64,000 bases of DNA from assembly GCA_963779095.1 (NCBI GenBank), contig CAVZWU010000016.1:379904-443903 (forward strand), in the 5' to 3' direction. How positions within the stretch are numbered: the stretch's first letter is position 1; every line of letters starts with the position of its first letter. Made by a program: the position numbers and the translations under genes. Shown here in pieces: positions 57,585 to 64,000 of the stretch. The stretch comes from Roseiarcus sp963779095 (GTDB lineage: Bacteria > Pseudomonadota > Alphaproteobacteria > Rhizobiales > Beijerinckiaceae). The notes under the pieces were generated by a model. It was not told where the DNA came from. It saw only the letters and a program-made list of their open reading frames with translations, and searched no databases.

Positions 57585-58456
57585 CCAAGGTTACGCCTTC
57601 GCGCGTCCCAGCGCGGTCGAGCGCTGCGAACTCCTCGTCCGTGAGCTTGATCGCCGCCGCGCCGACGTTCTCCTCGAGATGCGCGACCTTGCCGGTGCCG
57701 GGGATCGGCAGCATGACCGGGCTGCGTTTCAAGAGCCAGGCGAGCGCGATCTGGCCGGGGCTCGCCTTGTGCTTGTGGGCGATCGCGTCCAAGCGCCGAG
57801 CCCGGCCTCGCCGAGGCGCCGGCGTCGAGCGGCGCCCAGGGGATGAAGCCGATGCCGTTCTTCTCGCAATGGTCGAGCGCGGCCTCGCTCGCCCGGTCGA
57901 TGAAATTATAGCGGTTCTGCACGGTGGCGACCGGGAAGACCTTCGAGGCCGCCTCGATCTCGGCGACGCTCACTTCCGACAGGCCCGCGCAGCGGATGAC
58001 CTTGTCCTTGATCAGCGTGGCGATGGCGTCGAACTGCTCCTTGGCCGGCACTTTCGAATCGATGCGATGCAATTGCCAGAGATCGATGATCTCGACGCCG
58101 AGCCGCCAGCGGCTCGTATGCGCCTGCTGGATCAGATATTCCGGCCGGCCGAGCGGAATCCAGATGTTCGGCCCGGTGCGCGCGAGCCCGCCCTTGGTCG
58201 CGACATGGATCTTGCCATAAGGCGCGAGCGCTTCGCGAATCAGCTCTTCGGAAAAATTGGGGCCGTAGGAATCGGCGGTGTCGATGAAGTCGACGCCAAG
58301 ATCAGGCAGCCGGCGCAACGTCTTCAGAGCCTCGGCGCGATCGGCGGAAGGCCCCCAGATCCCCTTGCCCACGATGCGCATCGCGCCGAAGCCGAGGCGA
58401 TTGACGTCAAAGGCGCCGCCAATGCGAAAGCGGCCGGATTCAGCGGCGTTGATCAT
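57581..58456 (-). CDS. Aldo/keto reductase, one frame break
   Basis: This NADPH-dependent (beta/alpha)8 oxidoreductase has about 290 residues. The catalytic tetrad is visible: Asp and Tyr in DFIDTADSYGPNFSE, Lys in IHVATKGG, His in IDLWQLHRID. The NADPH-binding region VMLPIPGTGKVAHLEENVGA lies after a frame change near 57815. The C-terminus is therefore uncertain. It converges with the acyl-CoA ligase gene (overlapping ends) and lies beyond hemF on the same strand. The substrate is unknown. Confidence 0.85.
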   Translation of the reverse strand: MINAAESGRFRIGGAFDVNRLGFGAMRIVGKGIWGPSADRAEALKTLRRLPDLGVDFIDTADSYGPNFSEELIREALAPYGKIHVATKGGLARTGPNIWIPLGRPEYLIQQAHTSRWRLGVEIIDLWQLHRIDSKVPAKEQFDAIATLIKDKVIRCAGLSEVSVAEIEAASKVFPVATVQNRYNFIDRASEAALDHCEKNGIGFIPWAPLDAGASARPGSALGRDRPQAQGEPRPDRARLALETQPGHAADPRHRQGRASRGERRRGGDQAHGRGVRSARPRWDARRRNLG

Positions 58457-58487
58457 GGTTCTCTCCGAAGGTTTTCGGTAAGCGCGC

Positions 58488-59403
58488 TCAGGGCCAGCTG
58501 GCCAGCGGCGGCATCGAGGACAGTATCGAAGCGATGTTGCCGCCGGTCTTCAAGCCGAAGATCGTGCCGCGATCATAGAGCAGGTTGAACTCGACATAAC
58601 GCCCGCGCCGCGCCAATTGTTCCTCGCGCTCGGCTTCGCTCCACGGCTTCCCGGCGTTGCGCCGGACAATGTCGCGATAGACCGCGAGGAAGCTCTCGCC
58701 GACGTCGCGCACGAAGGCGAAATCGGCGTCGAAAGCGGAATTGCCGGCGTCGCCGGCGCTGTTGAGATAGTCGAAGAAGATGCCGCCGATGCCGCGCGGC
58801 TCGTTGCGGTGCTTGAGATAGAAATATTCGTCGCACCATTTCTTGAATCGCTCGGCGTCGGCGACGCCCGGATGGCGCTCGCAAGCCGCGCGCATCGCGG
58901 CGTGAAAGGCGATCGCGTCCGGATCGTCCGGCTTGCGGCGCTCATCCAGCATCGGCGTCAGATCCGCGCCGCCGCCGAACCAGGTTTTGGTCGTGCGCAC
59001 GAGCCGGGTGTTCATATGCACGGTCGGCACATGCGGGCTCCACGGATGGGCGATCACCGAGACGCCGGCAGCCCAGAAGCGGGGGTCGTGGTCCGCGCCG
59101 GGAATTTGCGACGCGAATTCCGCCGGAAAGGCGCCGTGGACGACGGAAAAATGCGCGCCCATCTTCTCGAACAGGCGCCCGCGCAGCATCGCCATGCGCC
59201 CGCCGCCGCCGGGCGCGCCGCTGGCGTCGGTGCGCTCCCAGGGCTCGATCGCGAACCGGCCCGGCGGACGATCCGCGCCAACGCCGGCGAACTCGCGCTC
59301 GAGCGCCTCCATCGCCGCGATGATCCGCTCCTGGAGGGTCTCGAACCAGTCGCGCGCCGGGCGAAGCGCGGGTCTATCGGTCTGAATGCGATAAGTCGTT
59401 CAT
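58488..59403 (-). CDS. hemF: Oxygen-dependent coproporphyrinogen III oxidase, one frame break
   Basis: The enzyme oxidatively decarboxylates coproporphyrinogen III to protoporphyrinogen IX using O2. Family blocks: FSVVHGAFPAEFASQIPGAD, WSPHVPTVHMNTR, WFGGGADLTPML, KKWCDEYFYLKHRNEPRGIG, GIFFDYLNS and YVEFNLLYDRGTIFGLKTGG. Length of about 300 codons is normal. A frame change lies a few codons after the ATG (between MNDLSHSD and the RPALRPARDWFETL region). The ATG overlaps the hemE stop by 3 bases, so hemE and hemF are coupled. Confidence 0.93.
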
Positions 59404-60436
59404 GCTGCTTGTTCGCCGCGCACCCGGGCGACCAGGCGCTCGACATGCTCGACCGGCGTTTCGGGCAGGACGCCATGGCCGAGATTGAAGATATGGGCGC
59501 GGCGCTTCGAAGCCGCTCAGGACGCGCTCGATTTCCTCGTCGAGGCGCCGTCCGCCGGCGACCAGCGCCAGCGGATCGAGATTGCCCTGGAGCGCCAGCC
59601 GCTCGGGCAGAGCGGCGATCGCGGCTCCGGGGTCGGCGGCGGTGTCGAGGCCAATCGCGTCGATGTCGGCCAGGGCGCCGAACTTGGCGAGTTGTGTTCC
59701 CGCGCCGCGCGGAAAGGCGATCAGCCGCGCGTCGGGCGCCTCGGCGCGAACCTTGGCCGCGATCGCCGCGATCGGCGCGACGCACCAGCGGTCGAATTCG
59801 GCCGGCGGCAGCACGCCCGCCCAGGAATCGAAGATCTGCGCCGCATCGGCGCCGGCCGCGAACTGACGGCGGAGATATTCGGCCGAAGCGTCGACCAGCC
59901 GGTCGATCAGGCGCGCGAACAAGTCCGGATGGCGATAGGCGAACAGTCGCGCCGGCGCCTGGTCCGGCGTGCCGCGGCCGGCGATCATATAGCTCGCCAC
60001 CGTCCATGGCGCGCCGCAGAAGCCGATCAGCGCCGTCTCCTTCGGCAGCGCCGCCTTGAGGCGGTCGAGGGCCTCGAACACCGGCGCGAGCCGGCGTCCA
60101 GTCGGGCTCATGGCGAAGCTTCGCCAGGCCCTCGGCGTCGCCAATCGGGTCGAGGCGCGGGCCGTCGCCGGTTTCGAAGGCGACGCTCTGGCCGAGCGCG
60201 TCGGGGAGGACGAGAATGTCGGAGAACAGGATCGCCGCGTCGAAGCCGAAGCGGCGGATCGGCTGCAACGTCGCCTCGACCGCGAGCGCGGGGTCATAGC
60301 AAAAATCGAGAAACGTCGGGGCCTTGGCCCGAAGCTCGCGATATTCCGGCAGGTAGCGCCCGGCCTGGCGCATGAGCCAGATCGGCGGCGTTTTCTGCCG
60401 CTCGCCCGCAAGCGCGGCGAGGAAGGGCTTGGCCAA
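59400..60436 (-). CDS. hemE: Uroporphyrinogen decarboxylase, two frame breaks
   Basis: HemE decarboxylates uroporphyrinogen III to coproporphyrinogen III, the step before HemF. Signature PPIWLMRQAGRYLPEYRELR is at the N-terminus. AILFSDILVLPDALGQ, LIGFCGAPWTVASYMIAGRG and GLDTAADPGAAIAALPERLA follow, and LGHGVLPETPVEHVERLVA is at the C-terminus. Frame changes lie near 60100 and 59510. The start is uncertain; a TTG at 60436 fits the expected N-terminus, just after the hemA stop. Biosynthetic order hemA-hemE-hemF in one operon gives coordinated heme supply. Confidence 0.92.
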
Positions 60437-60462
60437 GCTCGCTTTCGGCGCCGGGCGACGCG

Positions 60463-61764
60463 CTATTCCGCCGCGCGCTTCATCTCCGGGTAGACGCAAT
60501 GGGCGTCCTCGCTCGCATTGGCGCGGAACAGCGGGATGACGCGCGCCTCCTCGAACTTGAGGCCAAGCGTCTTCCACACGTCGACCAGGGCCTCGACCAG
60601 ATCCGCGACTTGGGCTTCGCTATGGGCCGGGGTCGGGGTCACGCGCAACCGCTCGGTTCCCCGCGCGACGGTCGGATAGTTGATCGGCTGAATGTAGATC
60701 GCATGCCGCTCGAGCAGGAGTTCGCTCGCCGCGCGGCATTGTCTGGCGTCGCCGACGAACACCGGCACGATGTGCGAGGGATTGTCCATCACCGGCAGGC
60801 CGGCGGCGCGCAACGCATGCTTGACGAGCTTCGCCATGTGCTGGTGGCGGTCGCGCTCGGCGGTCGAGCGCTTCAAATGCTTGACGGCGGCGGCGGCGCT
60901 CGCCGCGACGCTCGGCGGCAGGGTCGAGGTGAAGATGAACTGAGGCGCGAAGCTTCTGACCGCGTCGACGATCGCCTCGCTCGCCGCGATATAGCCGCCG
61001 AGCGAGCCGAAGCCCTTGGCGAGCGTGCCCTCGATGATGTCGATCCGCGCCGCAAGCCCTTCGCGCTCGCTCAAGCCCCCGCCGCGGGGGCCATAAAGGC
61101 CGACCGCGTGGACCTCGTCGAGATAGGTGAGCGCGTTATATTTCTCCGCCAGCGCCACGATCTCGGCGATCGGCGCGATGTCGCCGTCCATCGAATAGAG
61201 GCTCTCGAACACGATGAGCTTGGCGCGGTCGCGAGGCTCCGCGGCGAGCAGCTCTTCGAGATGGGCGACATCGTTGTGCCGCCATACGCGCTTCTCACAG
61301 CCTGAGCGCTTGACGCCCTCGATCATCGAATTGTGATTGAGCGCGTCGGACAGGACGAGGCAATCGGGCAAGAGGCCGGCGATGGTCGAAATCGCCGCCA
61401 GATTGGACACCCAGCCGGAGGTGAAGGCGAGCGCCGACGGCTTGCCGTGCAGGTCGGCGAGTTCGGCCTCGAGTTCGACGATCGGATTGTGGGTGCCGGA
61501 AATGTTGCGGGTTCCACCCGCGCCAGCCCCATGGGCGCGCACCGCCTTGACCGAGGCTTCGATGACGTCGGGGTGGCCGCCCATGCTGAGATAGTCGTTC
61601 GAGCACCAGACCGTCACTTCGCGCGGGCGGTCTTCTTCGCCCGCAGGACGCCACTGGGCCATCGGGAACCGGCAGGCGTCGCGCTCGAGATTGGCGAAAG
61701 TGCGATAGCGCCCTTCCGCCTTCAGACGCGCAATCGCGTCCTCGAAGCTCCGCTGATAGTCCAT
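60463..61764 (-). CDS. hemA: 5-aminolevulinate synthase
   Basis: This PLP enzyme of the Shemin (C4) pathway condenses glycine and succinyl-CoA; it is diagnostic of alphaproteobacteria. It has 433 residues, normal length. The glycine-rich GAGAGGTRNISGTHNPIVEL, DALNHNSMIEG, the PLP aspartate in TYLDEVHAVGLYG, and the Schiff-base lysine in IEGTLAKGFGSLGGYI are all present. The frame is intact. It is the first gene of hemA-hemE-hemF. A TGTGA-N6-TCACA palindrome about 100 bp upstream suggests control by a CRP/FNR-type regulator. Confidence 0.97.
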   Translation of the reverse strand: MDYQRSFEDAIARLKAEGRYRTFANLERDACRFPMAQWRPAGEEDRPREVTVWCSNDYLSMGGHPDVIEASVKAVRAHGAGAGGTRNISGTHNPIVELEAELADLHGKPSALAFTSGWVSNLAAISTIAGLLPDCLVLSDALNHNSMIEGVKRSGCEKRVWRHNDVAHLEELLAAEPRDRAKLIVFESLYSMDGDIAPIAEIVALAEKYNALTYLDEVHAVGLYGPRGGGLSEREGLAARIDIIEGTLAKGFGSLGGYIAASEAIVDAVRSFAPQFIFTSTLPPSVAASAAAAVKHLKRSTAERDRHQHMAKLVKHALRAAGLPVMDNPSHIVPVFVGDARQCRAASELLLERHAIYIQPINYPTVARGTERLRVTPTPAHSEAQVADLVEALVDVWKTLGLKFEEARVIPLFRANASEDAHCVYPEMKRAAE

Positions 61765-61861
61765 CGCCTGTCCTTCTCGGCCCAGCGCCCTTTAACCCGG
61801 CGCCGCTTTCCCCTTCGCTAACCCTCGCGCGAAAACTTGTCCAGTCTTTCGGGCGACGCGC

Positions 61862-61877
61862 TGTGATGCGCCTCACA
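61862..61877. promoter_or_regulatory. CRP/FNR-type palindrome upstream of hemA
   Basis: TGTGATGCGCCTCACA is a perfect TGTGA-N6-TCACA half-site pair, the consensus for CRP-like proteins (FNR-type sites read TTGAT-N4-ATCAA). It is centred about 105 bp upstream of the hemA start codon. Which family member binds is not known. Confidence 0.6.
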
Positions 61878-61964
61878 ATCGGCTCTAAAAAGGCGACAAA
61901 ATGGCGAAGCCAGTACTCCGCGCTATATTCGGAAAAGGAGGCCCCGGCCACGATGAAGCCAGGG

Positions 61965-62110
61965 CCTTGAGTCTGGGGAGGAAACGCCCAACGAGGGCTG
62001 CCCCGAAGGGCCTCGGACACCGGCGGCGCCGGCGAAACTTGGAATTCCCAGACTGGTTCGGGTGGGAGACCCCAACGGTTGCGCCTGCCACGGCGCAGTC
62101 GTCGGCGGGC
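61965..62110. other. Structured intergenic region between hemA and IS630
   Basis: No convincing gene is present. The region holds an 8-bp long-range pairing (AGTCTGGG at 61970 with CCCAGACT at 62047). It encloses a GCCCCGAAGGGC-type hairpin and the palindrome CCGGCGGCGCCGG, followed by GGGAGACCCC and GCGCCTGCCACGGCGC stems. It could be a small RNA or part of the hemA leader on either strand. It matches no RNA family I can name. Confidence 0.35.
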
Positions 62111-62116
62111 ACCCTC

Positions 62117-63356
62117 TAGTAGCCTGAGTCAGACGAACTGAGGGTATAGCCTTGCGAGCTTGACGCGGGCGTCGGCGGTTGTGAATTGCCAATCCGCTTT
62201 GGCGTGCAGGGTGTTGCGGCGCTTTTGCCAGGCGGCGACTTCGGCGACCAGATCGGCCTTGTCGCAGATGCGGCGATCGAGGCATTGGGTCGAGAGGACG
62301 GCGAGCTCGGATTCGGCCATGTCGAGCCAGCTTCCGTGCTTGGGCGTGTAATGCCATTCGAATCGTTTGACGAGGCGGCGCGCTTCGGCGGCGGGAAAGG
62401 CTTCGTAGAGCGACGCAGCCGTATGCGTGCTGAGATTGTCCTGCACCAGAACGATCTTGTCCGCGCCGGGAAAATGCATGTCGGACAAATCCTTGAGCGC
62501 GTGGGCGTAATCGACGGCCGCGCGCCGGTCCGTGACCTTCACGCGCCGCCAGCCTTCGAGCGGCGCGAACATCATGAACAGATTGGCCACGCCATTGCGC
62601 TCGTATTCGTAGTCGTAACGCTCCGCTTGTCCCGGCGTGGCCGCGATCGGCGCGCGCGTCTCGGCGATGAGTTGCTTCGACGTTTCATCGAGGCATACGA
62701 GGGGGCGCTTGGGATCGTGCGGCCTCTGGTAAACTTCCAGCACGTCTTCCATGTTGGCGACGAAGGCGGCGCTGGCCTCGGGCGCGATCACCCATTGCTG
62801 CTTGCGATGGGGCTGGAGAATGTTTTTTTGAGCGTCCGCCCGATCGTGTTGTCACTGGCGCTCCCGACGATCTGCAACTCGACGACTTTCTCCTCCAAAA
62901 GACGCAGCGTCCATCTGGCGTGGCCAGCCGGGGCCGATCCGCAAGCCAGAGCGATCAGCTTGGCTTCCGCGGCGCCGTCGAAAATCCGGCGAGGGGCCGA
63001 TTTGGGATTGTACTTGCGCATCAGGACGGCTTCGAAGCCTTCCACGACAAGTTGCCGTCGCGTTCGCTCGATCGTCGGGATGCTGGTGTCCAGCGCCTCG
63101 GCGATCCGGCTGTCGCTCCATCCCTCGCCCGCCTCCGACACGTCCGCTTTCAGAAGGATGCGAGCTTTCGTCAGCAAATGCGCGGCGCGCTTGCCCCTGC
63201 GGACAAAGTCGTCGAGCCGGGCGCGCTCCTCTTCGCTCAGCTTGACTACGTACTTCTTGACGGCAACCTCTTGCTTGGCCACGAATCATCTCCATCGCGC
63301 AATCGCCAAGCCATTGATTCAGACGATCCCGTCAAACTCAATGACGTGAGCCACTA
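62117..63356 (-). mobile_element. IS630-family insertion sequence
   Basis: The element is bounded by CTAG at both ends, with TA as the expected target duplication. Imperfect inverted termini read CTAGTAGCCTGAGTCAGACG (left) and CTAGTGGCTCACGTCATTGA (right, reversed). About 1.24 kb. It contains one transposase in two overlapping frames joined at an A-run. The right end lies inside a small secreted-protein gene. Confidence 0.85.
62129..63282 (-). CDS. IS630 transposase, two frames joined by probable -1 frameshift
   Basis: The first frame (62788-63282) has the N-terminal helix-turn-helix (SDSRIAEALDTSIPTIERTR) and ends soon after TIGRTLKK. The second (62129-62791) holds the DDE catalytic core: Asp in LVCLDETSKQLIAE, Asp in IVLVQDNLSTHTA, Glu in SWLDMAESELAVLS. 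The two overlap at a run of seven A followed by C (62823-62829 on the plus strand as T). Slipping back one base there gives LKKNILQPHRKQQWVIAPEA, the standard sequence of intact homologues. The combined product is about 384 residues. The element looks functional. Confidence 0.88.
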
Positions 63357-63599
63357 GTCTCCGCCGGCGCCAACGCAGCCGTAGCTGGCGCAAGCATTTC
63401 GGTTGGAGCTCAGCCCGTCGGTTGTGCGGGGTTTGAACGGGTCGGTCCATGCGGAGTCAACTCTCGCATCGCGGGCTCGATGGCTGTAGTCCGATCCTTG
63501 GAATAGGGCCTCGAATAGGTTGGGGATCCCGTCCGCGTAGGCCGCTGCCGGGTATGCCAGCACAACGCCGATGGCAAGCGCCAGGATTAAAGTCTTCAT
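63354..63599 (-). CDS. Small secreted protein, C-terminus cut by IS630
   Basis: This open frame of 81 residues has a clear signal peptide (MKTLILALAIGVVLAYPAAA, with cleavage after AYA) and a short, hydrophilic mature part containing a Cys pair in NACASYGCVG. The stop codon TAG is formed by the CTAG end of the IS630 element. The original protein was probably longer or different at its C-terminus. A GAGGAG-type ribosome-binding sequence precedes the ATG. Small exported proteins of this type are common in Hyphomicrobiales; function unknown. Confidence 0.65.
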   Translation of the reverse strand: MKTLILALAIGVVLAYPAAAYADGIPNLFEALFQGSDYSHRARDARVDSAWTDPFKPRTTDGLSSNRNACASYGCVGAGGD

Positions 63600-63739
63600 C
63601 GTACTCCTCCTCGGCGGTCATCAATATTGACGGTGAGCGCCGCAAATTCAGTTGACGGAGGAGAAACATAGCGATTTATGCGGAGTGCTATATTGCACTG
63701 AGGTTGATTGGCGTGGCGCCTTCGTATGCAAAGCCCTCA

Positions 63740-64000
63740 GAGTCTGTCCGAGAACATCATGCGGGGTTGCATAGCTTTCGCAGCATGAGGCGGATCGAGG
63801 CGAGGCGCAGGAAGGCGAGCGCCTTGTGGTTGAGGCATTCCCAGTCCTTGGCCAGTCGTCGACAGCGGCCGAGCCAGGCGAATGTGCGTTCGACGATCCA
63901 GCGTTTGGGCAGGGCGATGAAGCCTGTGGCTTGACCCGAGCGCTTGACGATCTTGACGTGGACGCGCGCAAATCCGCTTTATCGCGCTTTGGAACTCTGG
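63740..64000 (-). mobile_element. IS5-family element, partial (runs off the window)
   Basis: The terminal sequence GAGTCTGTCCGAGAAC at 63740, 17 bases from a transposase stop codon, is the kind of inverted end found in the IS427 group of IS5. The other end lies beyond the window. Confidence 0.7.
63757..64000 (-). pseudogene. IS5-family (IS427-like) transposase C-terminus, partial
   Basis: The minus strand ends with KRSGQATGFIALPKRWIVER followed by TFAWLGRCRRLAKDWECLNH, the conserved C-terminal block (with the catalytic Glu in WIVERTFAW) of IS5 transposases. Upstream, toward the window edge, the frame needs one correction to continue (PEFQSAIKRICAR). The gene is incomplete at the edge. IS427-type transposases are often made from two overlapping frames, so the frame change may be natural. 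Confidence 0.75.

Overview
The window is a high-GC chromosomal segment from an alphaproteobacterium, most likely order Hyphomicrobiales (Rhizobiales). The evidence is the C4-type 5-aminolevulinate synthase (hemA), the alphaproteobacterial LexA box GAAC-N7-GAAC, the family resemblance of the branched-chain 2-oxoacid dehydrogenase operon, and the dispersed palindromic repeats. A Beijerinckiaceae/Methylocystaceae-like host is plausible, but nothing in the window proves it. No methane- or methanol-oxidation gene was seen.

Layout. 0-7.2 kb: the end of a FAD aromatic monooxygenase, a class III nucleotide cyclase, and a tight four-gene operon for the branched-chain 2-oxoacid dehydrogenase complex (E1 alpha, E1 beta, E2, E3; minus strand). 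7.3-17.1 kb: a genomic island integrated at the 3' end of a tRNA-Leu(CAG). It has imperfect att repeats and matching integrase arm sites at both ends. It carries a P4-type integrase, an AlpA-like regulator, a helix-turn-helix/zinc protein, a decapitated tyrosine recombinase, an IS21 element, a decapitated hsdS and an intact hsdR. 17.1-32 kb: an accessory zone rich in relics. It holds serine-recombinase and pstS fragments, a large cyclase/AAA/TPR regulator with a partial tandem duplicate, a tRNA-fMet 3' fragment, a B12-radical SAM enzyme, an ISAs1 relic, two identical 102-bp MITEs flanking a polysaccharide flippase, a glycosyltransferase, a methyltransferase, a fatty-acid desaturase, a phosphonate-type binding-protein relic, and an internally deleted IS66 with an 8-bp target duplication.

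32-62 kb is mostly chromosomal backbone: zapE, polA, a hydrolase, an MFS exporter, a beta-propeller protein, a peroxiredoxin, a nucleoside-salvage operon (purine phosphorylase, deoA, 2-hydroxyacid dehydrogenase), a sugar ABC transporter with a RbsD/FucU mutarotase, a transglutaminase, glutaminase plus glutamate symporter, Ku, a three-gene ExbB/ExbD-like membrane locus, icd, a lytic transglycosylase, an acyl-CoA ligase, an aldo/keto reductase and a hemA-hemE-hemF operon. 62-64 kb: a complete IS630 that cut a small secreted-protein gene, then the end of an IS5-family element.

Many conserved genes between about 29 and 60 kb (polA, zapE, icd, hemE, hemF, purine phosphorylase, glsA, gltS, acyl-CoA ligase) are split by one or more single-base frame changes. 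Because several are normally indispensable, uncorrected indels in the assembly are more likely than genuine decay, so those genes are listed as one CDS each with the frame breaks noted. Clear relics are listed as pseudogenes.

The least-explained coding locus is the ExbB/ExbD-like trio at 51.4-53.4 kb, a possible ion-driven membrane motor with an unknown load.
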